Below are positions 1 to 10,060 of a stretch of DNA of 64,000 bases, in pieces (the stretch's first letter is position 1; each line of letters begins with the position of its first letter). The stretch is from NCBI GenBank assembly GCA_029961685.1, contig JARWKL010000008.1, positions 29,203,619 through 29,267,618 of the forward strand, read 5' to 3'. The notes beneath the pieces are model-generated. The model searched no databases. It worked only from the letters and a program-made list of their open reading frames with translations, and had not been told where the DNA came from. Source of the DNA: Aristolochia californica (taxonomy: Eukaryota; Streptophyta; Magnoliopsida; Piperales; Aristolochiaceae). The position numbers were made by a program, and so were the translations under genes.

Positions 1-181
1 CACGCACTATAAAAATGAACTCCAAGGTTTTGTTATCCATGTTTGCGAAATTCCACAAGTACAACCCCCTAATAATTAGTTTGGTGGAATTTTATAGGAA
101 ATGGACTTCTAACTGATCTTAACATGCTTTAAATGTGGTGTCCATGCATGCCAGAAACAAGTTGAGGATGCAAGTGGCCTA
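1..181 (+). repeat. Partial m7 monomer at left edge (HOR copy 0)
   Basis: The window opens inside an m7 monomer. Its m7 marks are 'aaaatgaactcc', 'gtttgcgaaattcc', 'tagtttgg', 'aaatggacttc', 'gatcttaac' and 'acaagttgagg'. The array therefore continues to the left of the window. Confidence 0.95.
143..150. other. Palindrome 'catgcatg' at the monomer end (representative)
   Basis: An 8-bp self-complementary word in 'gtgtccatgcatgccag', about 30 bp before each monomer start. It is intact in all types except m6, where a C-to-T change gives 'catgtatg'. Related words 'tccatgtatg' occur earlier in most monomers. Confidence 0.5.
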
Positions 182-329
182 ATGATGCCAAAAATCTCAA
201 GGAGTAGAAAAAATCAAATCCTCAAGTTGTTGGATATTTACCAGAGCCAAACAACCCACTTTTTGCCTATCCTTAAAAATCACAAACACTTTTTGGAATT
301 ATCTCTCTCAGCATTTGTGGATGTTCAAC

Positions 330-342
330 TTTTCTTTTTCAG
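330..342 (+). other. T-tract ending in CAG (representative, m1 of copy 1)
   Basis: Every monomer has a pyrimidine run of 10-15 bases directly followed by CAG and 'atccaaac'. In class A monomers (m2-m4) it is pure T (10-11). In class B it is broken by C (m1, m6) or G (m5, m7). It resembles a polypyrimidine tract with a 3' splice acceptor, but nothing shows that it is used. Confidence 0.5.
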
Positions 343-441
343 ATCCAAACTTGAGTTTTCACTCTCCCATTTTTCTCGTAAACAAAAAAGACATGAGGAT
401 AAATAGATCGCAACAAAATAAAAATTTTAGAGTCCATGTAT

Positions 442-453
442 CCAAAAAAAAAA
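442..453 (+). other. Poly-A tract, main site of length variation (representative)
   Basis: After 'gtatgc' ('gtatcc' in m1, 'gtatac' in m3) each monomer has a run of 8-14 A. The length differences between HOR copies that I located lie here: m3 in copies 6, 9 and 11; m4 in copy 4; m6 in copies 3, 4 and 15. Interruptions are seen in m7 ('gcaaacaaaaa'), in block IV m4 ('gcaacaaaaaaaa') and in m6 of copy 5. Confidence 0.8.
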
Positions 454-467
454 CTTGAAAACCATAA

Positions 468-478
468 TAAATGTAAAA
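468..478 (-). other. 11/11 match to yeast ARS core (representative)
   Basis: Read on the minus strand this is 'ttttacattta', which fits the budding-yeast ARS consensus WTTTAYRTTTW at all 11 positions. Monomers m2 and m4 have 'ttttacgttta', which also fits. A single word of this kind is common in AT-rich DNA and has no established meaning in other eukaryotes, so this is a sequence match only. Confidence 0.3.
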
Positions 479-500
479 GTGAAGAAAATTATTTCACGCA

Positions 501-509
501 CTATAAAAA
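501..509 (+). promoter_or_regulatory. TATA-like word 'ctataaaaa' (representative, m1 of copy 1)
   Basis: The word 'cactataaaaa' recurs once per monomer just after 'attatttcacg'. It is lost by a T-to-C change in the m3 monomers ('cactacaaaaa') and changed to 'ctataagaac' in m1 of copies 2 and 3. It looks like a TATA box, but no initiator, conserved downstream frame or transcript evidence supports promoter function. Confidence 0.2.
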
Positions 510-541
510 CAAACTCCAAGATTTTGTTATCCATGTATGGG

Positions 542-586
542 AAATTCCACAAGTACAACCCCCTAATAATTAGCTTGGTGGAATTT
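542..586 (+). repeat. Short inverted repeat (9-bp arms), representative
   Basis: The left arm 'aaattccac' (542-550) and right arm 'gtggaattt' (578-586) are perfect reverse complements around a 27-base spacer holding 'acaaccccctaataatta'. In m1, m5 and m7 the left arm continues 'cacaag', which pairs with 'cttggtg' if one base is bulged. The arms are present in all seven monomer types of the reference copy. The sequence could form a short cruciform or a nuclear-protein site; both are inference. Confidence 0.6.
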
Positions 587-675
587 TATAGGAAAGGGAC
601 TTCTAACTGATCCTAACATGCATTAAATGTGGTGTCCATGCATGCCAGAAACATGTTGAGGATGCAAGTGGCCTA

Positions 676-1171
676 ATGATGCCAAAAATCTCAAGGAGTA
701 GAAAAAATCAAATCCTCAAGTGGTTGCATATTTACCAGAGCCAAACAACCCACTTTTTGCCTATCCTTCAAAATCACAGATACTTTTTGCAATTATCTCT
801 CTCAGTATTTGTGGATGTTCAACTTTTTTTTTTTCAGATCCAAACTTGAGTTTTCACTCTCCCATTTTTCTCGTAAACAAAAACGATATAAGGCAAAATA
901 TATCGCAACAAAATGAAAATTTTAGAGTCCATGTATGCAAAAAAAAAAAATTGAAAACCATAATAAACGTAAAAGTGAAGAAAATTATTTCACGCACTAT
1001 AAAAACGAACTCCATGGTTTTGTTATCCATGTTTGGGAAATTCCACTAGTACAACCCCCTAATAATTAGCTTGGTGGAATTTTTTAGGAAAGGGACTTCT
1101 AACTCATCCTAACACGCTTTAAATGTGGTGTCCATGCATGCCAGAAACATGTTGAGGATGCAAGTGGCCTA
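676..1171 (+). repeat. Monomer type m2 (496 bp), class A
   Basis: Recognised by 'gtggttgcatat', 'ccttcaaaatc', 'tttttgcaattat', 'aaaatatatcgc', 'aataaacgtaaaag', 'ctccatggttttg' and a tail with 'ttttttagg', 'aactcatcc' and 'aacacgc'. Class A marks are 'cagtatttgtgg', an uninterrupted T-tract (11 T) before CAG and 'aaaaacgatataagg'. It is the longest canonical monomer. The 'tttttgcaattat' mark is C in copies 1-12 and G in copies 13-19. Confidence 0.93.
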
Positions 1172-1664
1172 ATGACGCCAAAAATCTCAAGGAGTAGAAA
1201 AAATCAAATCCTCAAGTGGTTGGATATTTACCATAGCCAAACAACCCACTTTTTGCCTATCCTTAAAAATCACAGACACTTTTTGGAATTATCTCTCTCA
1301 GTATTTGTGGATGTTCAACTTTTTTTTTTCAGATCCAAACTTGAGTATTCACTCTCCCATTTTTCTCGTAAACAAAAACGATATAAGGCAAAATAGATCG
1401 CAACAAAATGAAAATTTTAGAGTCCATGTATACAAAAAAAAAATTGAAAACCATAATAAATGTAAAAGTGAAGAAAATTATTTCACGCACTACAAAAACA
1501 GACTCCAAGGTTTTGTTATCCTTGTATGGGAAATTCCACTAGTACAACCCCCTAATAATTATCTTGGTGGAATTTTATAGGAAAGGGACTTCTAACTGAT
1601 CCTAACATGCTTTAAATGTGGTGTCCATGCATGCCAGAAACATGTTGAGGATGCAAGTGGCCTA
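1172..1664 (+). repeat. Monomer type m3 (493 bp), class A
   Basis: Recognised by 'aatgacgcc' at its start, 'gagtattcactc', 'ccatgtatac', 'cactacaaaaacagactcc', 'atccttgtatgg' and 'aattatcttgg'. It has the class A T-tract (10 T) and 'cgatataagg'. It is the only monomer type in which the TATA-like word is lost ('ctacaaaaa' in place of 'ctataaaaa'). Confidence 0.93.
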
Positions 1665-2158
1665 ATGATGCCAAAAATCTAAAGGAGTAGAAAAAATCAA
1701 ATACTCAAGTGGTTGGATATTTACCTGAGCCAAACAACCCACTTTTTGATTATCCTTAAAAATCACAGATACTTTTTGGAATTATCTCTCTCAGTATTTG
1801 TGGATGTTCAACTTTTTTTTTTCAGATCCAAACTTGAGTTTTCACTCTCCCATTTTTCTCGTAAAGAAAAACGATATAAGGCAAAATAGATCGCAACAAA
1901 ATGAAAATTTTAGAGTCCATGTATGCAAAAAAAAAATTTGAAAACCATAATAAACGTAAAAGTGAAGAAAATTATTTCACGCACTATAAAAACAAACTCC
2001 AAGGTTTTCTTATCCATGTTTGGAAAATTCCACTAGTACAACCCCCTAATAATTAGCTTGGTGGAATTTTATAGGAAAGGGACTTCTAACAGATCCTAAC
2101 ATGCTTTAAATGTGGTGTCCATGCATGCCAGAAACATGTTGAGGATGCAAGTGGCCTA
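1665..2158 (+). repeat. Monomer type m4 (494 bp), class A
   Basis: Recognised by 'atctaaaggag', 'caaatactcaag', 'tacctgagcc', 'ttttgattatcc', 'aataaacgtaaaag', 'ggttttcttatcc', 'ttggaaaattcc' and 'taacagatcc'. It is the last of three consecutive class A monomers in the HOR. The point change in 'cagtatttg' to 'cagtacttg' marks copies 6-11. Confidence 0.93.
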
Positions 2159-2650
2159 ATGATGGCAAAAATCTCAAGGAGTAGAAAAAATCAAATCCTC
2201 AATTGGTTGGATATTGACCAGAGCCAAACAACCCACTTTTTGCCTATCCTTAAAAATCACACACACTTTTTGGAATTATCTCTATCAGCATTGTGGATGT
2301 TCAACTTTTTGTTTTCAGATCCAAACTTGAGTTTTCACTCTCCCATTTTTCTCGTAAACAAAAAAGACACGAGGCAAAATAGATCGCAACAAAATAAAAA
2401 TTTTAGAGTCCATGTATGCAAAAAAAAATTTGAAAACCATAATAAATGTAAAAGTGAAGAAAATTATTTCACGCACTATAAAAACAAACTCCAAGGTTTT
2501 GTTATCCATGTATGGGAAATTCCACAAGTACAACCCCCTAATAATTAGCTTGGTGGAATTTTATAGGAAAGGGAGTTCTAACTGATCCTAACATGCTTTA
2601 AATGTGGTGTCCATGCATGCCAGAAACATGTTGAGGATGCAAGTGGCCTA
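2159..2650 (+). repeat. Monomer type m5 (492 bp), class B
   Basis: Recognised by 'aatgatggc', 'ctcaattggttgg', 'atattgacc', 'tcacacacac', 'tctatcagcattgtgg', 'agacacgagg' and 'aaagggagttc'. A one-base deletion in 'cagcatttgtgg' (to 'cagcattgtgg', near 2290) joins two reading frames. The result is a 129-codon open frame (2159-2548), the longest in the window. I read this as accidental, because the frame is a compound of two unrelated repeat frames and is cut to 118 codons by a point mutation in copies 12 and 14-18. Confidence 0.93.
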
Positions 2651-3145
2651 ATGATGCCAAAAATCTCAAGGAGTAGAAAAAATCAAATCCTCAAGTGGTT
2701 GGATATTTTCCAGAGCCAAACAACCCACTTTTTGCCAATCCTTAAAAATCACAGACACTTTTTGGAATTATCTCTCTCAGCATTTGTGGATGTTCAACTT
2801 TTCTTTTTCAGATCCAAACTTGAGTTTTCACTCTCCCATTTTTCTCGTAAACAAAAAAGAGATGAGGCAAAATAGATCGCATGAAAATGAAAATTTTAGA
2901 GTCCATGTATGCAAAAAAAAAAAATAGAAAACCATAATAAATGTAAAAGTGAAGAAAATTATTTCACGCACTATAAAAACGAACCCCAAGGTTTTGTTAT
3001 CCATGTTTGGGAAATTCCACTAGTACAACCCCCTAATAATTAGCTTGGTGGAATTTTTTAGGGAAGGGACTTCTAACTGATCCTAACACGCTTTAAATGT
3101 GGTGTCCATGTATGCCAGAAACATGTTGAGGATGCAAGTGGCCTA
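2651..3145 (+). repeat. Monomer type m6 (495 bp), class B
   Basis: Recognised by 'atattttccagagcc', 'ttgccaatcc', 'aagagatgagg', 'gatcgcatgaaaatg', 'aaatagaaaacc', 'cgaaccccaagg', 'ttttttagggaaggg' and 'ccatgtatgccag' at its end. The long poly-A tract after 'gtatgc' varies between copies: it is one A longer in copies 3 and 15, two longer in copy 4, and interrupted by a C in copy 5 (18233). Confidence 0.93.
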
Positions 3146-3638
3146 ATGATGCCAAAAATCTCAAGGAGTAGAAAAAATCAAATCCTCAAGTGGTTGGATA
3201 TTTATTAGAGCCAAACAACCCACTTTTTGCCTATCCTTAAAAATCTCAGATACTTTTTGGAATTATCTCTCTCAGCATTTGTGGATGTTCAACTTTTGTT
3301 TTTTCAGATCCAAACTTGAGTTTTCACTCTCCCATTTTTCTCGTAAACAAAAAAGACATAAGGCAAAATAGATCGCAACAAAATAAAATTTTAGAGTCCA
3401 TGTGTGCAAACAAAAATTTGAAAACCATAATAAATGTAAAAGTAAAGAAAATTATTTCACGCACTATAAAAATGAACTCCAAGGTTTTGTTATCCATGTT
3501 TGCGAAATTCCACAAGTACAACCCCCTAATAATTAGTTTGGTGGAATTTTATAGGAAATGGACTTCTAACTGATCTTAACATGCTTTAAATGTGGTGTCC
3601 ATGCATGCCAGAAACAAGTTGAGGATGCAAGTGGCCTA
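3146..3638 (+). repeat. Monomer type m7 (493 bp), class B
   Basis: Recognised by 'tatttattagagcc', 'aaaatctcagat', 'cttttgttttttcag', 'agacataagg', 'gtgtgcaaacaaaaattt', 'agtaaagaaaa', 'aaaatgaactcc', 'tttgcgaaa', 'tagtttgg' and 'aaatgg'. It is the only type whose poly-A tract is interrupted in nearly all copies ('gcaaacaaaaattt'), and accordingly its length did not change in the copies I measured. Confidence 0.93.
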
Positions 3639-6600
3639 ATGATGCCAAAAATCTCAAGGAGTAGAAAAAATCAAATCCTCAAGTTGTTGGATATTTACCA
3701 GAGCCAAACAACCCACTTTTTGCCTATCCTTAAAAATCACAAACACTTTTTGGAATTATCTCTCTCAGCATTTGTGGATGTTCAACTTTTCTTTTTCAGA
3801 TCCAAACTTGAGTTTTCACTCTCCCATTTTTCTCGTAAACAAAAAAGACATGAGGATAAATAGATCGCAACAAAATAAAAATTTTAGAGTCCATGTATCC
3901 AAAAAAAAAACTTGAAAACCATAATAAATGTAAAAGTGAAGAAAATTATTTCACGCACTATAAGAACAAACTCCAAGATTTTGTTATCCATGTATGGGAA
4001 ATTCCACAAGTACAACCCCCTAATAATTAGCTTGGTGGAATTTTATAGGAAAGGGACTTCTAACTGATCCTAACATGCATTAAATGTGGTGTCCATGCAT
4101 GCCAGAAACATGTTGAGGATGCAAGTGGCCTAATGATGCCAAAAATCTCAAGGAGTAGAAAAAATCAAATCCTCAAGTGGTTGCATATTTACCAGAGCCA
4201 AACAACCCACTTTTTGCCTATCCTTCAAAATCACAGATACTTTTTGCAATTATCTCTCTCAGTATTTGTGGATGTTCAACTTTTTTTTTTTCAGATCCAA
4301 ACTTGAGTTTTCACTCTCCCATTTTTCTCGTAAACAAAAACGATATAAGGCAAAATATATCGCAACAAAATGAAAATTTTAGAGTCCATGTATGCAAAAA
4401 AAAAAAATTGAAAACCATAATAAACGTAAAAGTGAAGAAAATTATTTCACGCACTATAAAAACGAACTCCATGGTTTTGTTATCCATGTTTGGGAAATTC
4501 CACTAGTACAACCCCCTAATAATTAGCTTGGTGGAATTTTTTAGGAAAGGGACTTCTAACTCATCCTAACACGCTTTAAATGTGGTGTCCATGCATGCCA
4601 GAAACATGTTGAGGATGCAAGTGGCCTAATGACGCCAAAAATCTCAAGGAGTAGAAAAAATCAAATCCTCAAGTGGTTGGATATTTACCATAGCCAAACA
4701 ACCCACTTTTTGCCTATCCTTAAAAATCACAGACACTTTTTGGAATTATCTCTCTCAGTATTTGTGGATGTTCAACTTTTTTTTTTCAGATCCAAACTTG
4801 AGTATTCACTCTCCCATTTTTCTCGTAAACAAAAACGATATAAGGCAAAATAGATCGCAACAAAATGAAAATTTTAGAGTCCATGTATACAAAAAAAAAA
4901 TTGAAAACCATAATAAATGTAAAAGTGAAGAAAATTATTTCACGCACTACAAAAACAGACTCCAAGGTTTTGTTATCCTTGTATGGGAAATTCCACTAGT
5001 ACAACCCCCTAATAATTATCTTGGTGGAATTTTATAGGAAAGGGACTTCTAACTGATCCTAACATGCTTTAAATGTGGTGTCCATGCATGCCAGAAACAT
5101 GTTGAGGATGCAAGTGGCCTAATGATGCCAAAAATCTAAAGGAGTAGAAAAAATCAAATACTCAAGTGGTTGGATATTTACCTGAGCCAAACAACCCACT
5201 TTTTGATTATCCTTAAAAATCACAGATACTTTTTGGAATTATCTCTCTCAGTATTTGTGGATGTTCAACTTTTTTTTTTCAGATCCAAACTTGAGTTTTC
5301 ACTCTCCCATTTTTCTCGTAAACAAAAACGATATAAGGCAAAATAGATCGCAACAAAATGAAAATTTTAGAGTCCATGTATGCAAAAAAAAAATTTGAAA
5401 ACCATAATAAACGTAAAAGTGAAGAAAATTATTTCACGCACTATAAAAACAAACTCCAAGGTTTTCTTATCCATGTTTGGAAAATTCCACTAGTACAACC
5501 CCCTAATAATTAGCTTGGTGGAATTTTATAGGAAAGGGACTTCTAACAGATCCTAACATGCTTTAAATGTGGTGTCCATGCATGCCAGAAACATGTTGAG
5601 GATGCAAGTGGCCTAATGATGGCAAAAATCTCAAGGAGTAGAAAAAATCAAATCCTCAATTGGTTGGATATTGACCAGAGCCAAACAACCCACTTTTTGC
5701 CTATCCTTAAAAATCACACACACTTTTTGGAATTATCTCTATCAGCATTGTGGATGTTCAACTTTTTGTTTTCAGATCCAAACTTGAGTTTTCACTCTCC
5801 CATTTTTCTCGTAAACAAAAAAGACACGAGGCAAAATAGATCGCAACAAAATAAAAATTTTAGAGTCCATGTATGCAAAAAAAAATTTGAAAACCATAAT
5901 AAATGTAAAAGTGAAGAAAATTATTTCACGCACTATAAAAACAAACTCCAAGGTTTTGTTATCCATGTATGGGAAATTCCACAAGTACAACCCCCTAATA
6001 ATTAGCTTGGTGGAATTTTATAGGAAAGGGAGTTCTAACTGATCCTAACATGCTTTAAATGTGGTGTCCATGCATGCCAGAAACATGTTGAGGATGCAAG
6101 TGGCCTAATGATGCCAAAAATCTCAAGGAGTAGAAAAAATCAAATCCTCAAGTGGTTGGATATTTTCCAGAGCCAAACAACCCACTTTTTGCCAATCCTT
6201 AAAAATCACAGACACTTTTTGGAATTATCTCTCTCAGCATTTGTGGATGTTCAACTTTTCTTTTTCAGATCCAAACTTGAGTTTTCACTCTCCCATTTTT
6301 CTCGTAAACAAAAAAGAGATGAGGCAAAATAGATCGCATGAAAATGAAAATTTTAGAGTCCATGTATGCAAAAAAAAAAAATAGAAAACCATAATAAATG
6401 TAAAAGTGAAGAAAATTATTTCACGCACTATAAAAACGAACCCCAAGGTTTTGTTATCCATGTTTGGGAAATTCCACTAGTACAACCCCCTAATAATTAG
6501 CTTGGTGGAATTTTTTAGGGAAGGGACTTCTAACTGATCCTAACACGCTTTAAATGTGGTGTCCATGTATGCCAGAAACATGTTGAGGATGCAAGTGGCC

Positions 6601-7095
6601 TAATGATGCCAAAAATCTCAAGGAGTAGAAAAAATCAAATCCTCAAGTGGTTGGATATTTATTAGAGCCAAACAACCCACTTTTTGCCTATCCTTAAAAA
6701 TCTCAGATACTTTTTGGAATTATCTCTCTCAGCATTTGTGGATGTTCAACTTTTGTTTTTTCAGATCCAAACTGGAGTTTTCACTCTCCCATTTTTCTCG
6801 TAAACAAAAAAGACATAAGGCAAAATAGATCGCAACAAAATAAAATTTTAGAGTCCATGTGTGCAAACAAAAATTTGAAAACCATAATAAATGTAAAAGT
6901 AAAGAAAATTATTTCACGCACTATAAAAATGAACTCCAAGGTTTTGTTATCCATGTTTGCGAAATTCCACAAGTACAACCCCCTAATAATTAGTTTGGTG
7001 GAATTTTATAGGAAATGGACTTCTAACTGATCTTAACATGCTTTAAATGTGGTGTCCATGCATGCCAGAAACAAGTTGAGGATGCAAGTGGCCTA
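3639..7095 (+). repeat. HOR copy 2 (canonical, 3457 bp)
   Basis: Monomer starts: m1 3639, m2 4133, m3 4629, m4 5122, m5 5616, m6 6108, m7 6603. It shares two changes only with copy 3: 'ctataagaac' in m1 (G at 3964) and 'aactggag' in m7 (G at 6774). Confidence 0.96.
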
Positions 7096-9564
7096 ATGAT
7101 GCCAAAAATCTGAAGGAGTAGAAAAAATCAAATCCTCAAGTTGTTGGATATTTACCAGAGCCAAACAACCCACTTTTTGCCTATCCTTAAAAATCACAAA
7201 CACTTTTTGGAATTATCTCTCTCAGCATTTGTGGATGTTCAACTTTTCTTTTTCAGATCCAAACTTGAGTTTTCACTCTCCCATTTTTCTCGTAAACAAA
7301 AAAGACATGAGGATAAATAGATCGCAACAAAATAAAAATTTTAGAGTCCATGTATCCAAAAAAAAAACTTGAAAACCATAATAAATGTAAAAGTGAAGAA
7401 AATTATTTCACGCACTATAAGAACAAACTCCAAGATTTTGTTATCCATGTATGGGAAATTCCACAAGTACAACCCCCTAATAATTAGCTTGGTGGAATTT
7501 TATAGGAAAGGGACTTCTAACTGATCCTAACATGCATTAAATGTGGTGTCCATGCATGCCAGAAACATGTTGAGGATGCAAGTGGCCTAATGATGCCAAA
7601 AATCTCAAGGAGTAGAAAAAATCAAATCCTCAAGTGGTTGCATATTTACCAGAGCCAAACAACCCACTTTTTGCCTATCCTTCAAAATCACAGATACTTT
7701 TTGCAATTATCTCTCTCAGTATTTGTGGATGTTCAACTTTTTTTTTTTCAGATCCAAACTTGAGTTTTCACTCTCCCATTTTTCTCGTAAACAAAAACGA
7801 TATAAGGCAAAATATATCGCAACAAAATGAAAATTTTAGAGTCCATGTATGCAAAAAAAAAAAATTGAAAACCATAATAAACGTAAAAGTGAAGAAAATT
7901 ATTTCACGCACTATAAAAACGAACTCCATGGTTTTGTTATCCATGTTTGGGAAATTCCACTAGTACAACCCCCTAATAATTAGCTTGGTGGAATTTTTTA
8001 GGAAAGGGACTTCTAACTCATCCTAACACGCTTTAAATGTGGTGTCCATGCATGCCAGAAACATGTTGAGGATGCAAGTGGCCTAATGACGCCAAAAATC
8101 TCAAGGAGTAGAAAAAATCAAATCCTCAAGTGGTTGGATATTTACCATAGCCAAACAACCCACTTTTTGCCTATCCTTAAAAATCACAGACACTTTTTGG
8201 AATTATCTCTCTCAGTATTTGTGGATGTTCAACTTTTTTTTTTCAGATCCAAACTTGAGTATTCACTCTCCCATTTTTCTCGTAAACAAAAACGATATAA
8301 GGCAAAATAGATCGCAACAAAATGAAAATTTTAGAGTCCATGTATGCAAAAAAAAAATTGAAAACCATAATAATTGTAAAAGTGAAGAAAATTATTTCAC
8401 GCACTACAAAAACAGACTCCAAGGTTTTGTTATCCTTGTATGGGAAATTCCACTAGTACAACCCCCTAATAATTATCTTGGTGGAATTTTATAGGAAAGG
8501 GACTTCTAACTGATCCTAACATGCTTTAAATGTGGTGTCCATGCATGCCAGAAACATGTTGAGGATGCAAGTGGCCTAATGATGCCAAAAATCTAAAGGA
8601 GTAGAAAAAATCAAATACTCAAGTGGTTGGATATTTACCTGAGCCAAACAACCCACTTTTTGATTATCCTTAAAAATCACAGATACTTTTTGGAATTATC
8701 TCTCTCAGTATTTGTGGATGTTCAACTTTTTTTTTTCAGATCCAAACTTGAGTTTTCACTCTCCCATTTTTCTCGTAAACAAAAACGATATAAGGCAAAA
8801 TAGATCGCAACAAAATGAAAATTTTAGAGTCCATGTATGCAAAAAAAAAATTTGAAAACCATAATAAACGTAAAAGTGAAGAAAATTATTTCACGCACTA
8901 TAAAAACAAACTCCAAGGTTTTCTTATCCATGTTTGGAAAATTCCACTAGTACAACCCCCTAATAATTAGCTTGGTGGAATTTTATAGGAAAGGGACTTC
9001 TAACAGATCCTAACATGCTTTAAATGTGGTGTCCATGCATGCCAGAAACATGTTGAGGATGCAAGTGGCCTAATGATGGCAAAAATCTCAAGGAGTAGAA
9101 AAAATCAAATCCTCAATTGGTTGGATATTGACCAGAGCCAAACAACCCACTTTTTGCCTATCCTTAAAAATCACACACACTTTTTGGAATTATCTCTATC
9201 AGCATTGTGGATGTTCAACTTTTTGTTTTCAGATCCAAACTTGAGTTTTCACTCTCCCATTTTTCTCGTAAACAAAAAAGACACGAGGCAAAATAGATCG
9301 CAACAAAATAAAAATTTTAGAGTCCATGTATGCAAAAAAAAATTTGAAAACCATAATAAATGTAAAAGTGAAGAAAATTATTTCACGCACTATAAAAACA
9401 AACTCCAAGGTTTTGTTATCCATGTATGGGAAATTCCACAAGTACAACCCCCTAATAATTAGCTTGGTGGAATTTTATAGGAAAGGGAGTTCTAACTGAT
9501 CCTAACATGCTTTAAATGTGGTGTCCATGCATGCCAGAAACATGTTGAGGATGCAAGTGGCCTA

Positions 9565-10060
9565 ATGATGCCAAAAATCTCAAGGAGTAGAAAAAATCAA
9601 ATCCTCAAGTGGTTGCATATTTACCAGAGCCAAACAACCCACTTTTTGCCTCTCCTTCAAAATCACAGATACTTTTTGCAATTATCTCTCTCAGTATTTG
9701 TGGATGTTCAACTTTTTTTTTTTCAGATCCAAACTTGAGTTTTCACTCTCCCATTTTTCTCGTAAACAAAAACGATATAAGGCAAAATATATCGCAACAA
9801 AATGAAAATTTTAGAGTCCATGTATGCAAAAAAAAAAAATTGAAAACCATAATAAACGTAAAAGTGAAGAAAATTATTTCACGCACTATAAAAACGAACT
9901 CCGTGGTTTTGTTATCCATGTTTGGGAAATTCCACTAGTACAACCCCCTAATAATTAGCTTGGTGGAATTTTTTAGGAAAGGGACTTCTAACTCATCCTA
10001 ACACGCTTTAAATGTGGTGTCCATGCATGCCAGAAACATGTTGAGGATGCAAGTGGCCTA
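9565..10060 (+). repeat. Extra m2 monomer following m5 in copy 3
   Basis: The preceding monomer ends as m5 ('aaagggagttc', then 'gctttaaatg' at 9510-9519, whereas the normal approach to m2 reads 'gcattaaatg'). This one reads as m2 from the C of 'ggttgcat' at 9616. The switch therefore lies in the indistinguishable stretch 9512-9615. Private changes: 'ttgcctctcc' and 'ctccgtggttttg' (normal m2 has 'ttgcctatcc' and 'ctccatgg'). Confidence 0.9.

Larger units (their letters stand above)
182..675 (+). repeat. Monomer type m1 (494 bp), class B
   Basis: Recognised by 'caagttgttggat', 'atcacaaacac', 'catgaggataaatag', 'gtatccaaaa', 'ctccaagattttg' and, at its end, 'catgcattaaatg'. Class B marks are 'cagcatttgtgg', a T-tract broken by C ('cttttctttttcag') and 'aaaaaagacatg'. 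It carries a 74-codon open frame from its first base, which I do not regard as coding. It follows m7 and precedes m2 in every intact HOR copy. Confidence 0.93.
182..3638 (+). repeat. HOR copy 1 (canonical, 3457 bp)
   Basis: Monomer starts: m1 182, m2 676, m3 1172, m4 1665, m5 2159, m6 2651, m7 3146. It is used here as the reference copy. It belongs to the left block: m3 reads 'taccatagcc' (later copies read 'taccagagcc'). A private change in m4 turns 'cgtaaac' into 'cgtaaag' at 1866. Confidence 0.96.

Noticed and set aside
182..406. 74-codon open frame beginning at the m1 start, repeated in m3 and m6 and throughout the array
   Set aside because: It is a by-product of the repeat: it differs in frame survival between monomer types, is lost where one base changes (m1 of copies 3 and 12), has no recognisable domain and has no conserved upstream or downstream gene structure.
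552..572. Telomere-like 'ccctaa' in 'ccccctaataa'
   Set aside because: There is one hexamer per monomer, not a tandem run, so it is no evidence of telomeric sequence.
720..1049. 109-codon open frame in m2 in most HOR copies
   Set aside because: It starts inside the monomer and runs through the poly-T and poly-A tracts, giving phenylalanine and lysine runs. Its repetition reflects HOR homogenisation, not selection.
2315..2533. Minus-strand, phenylalanine-rich 72-codon frame that looks like a membrane peptide
   Set aside because: The hydrophobic look comes from reading A-rich plus-strand sequence in reverse. It overlaps other frames and appears only in monomers where stops happen to be missing.
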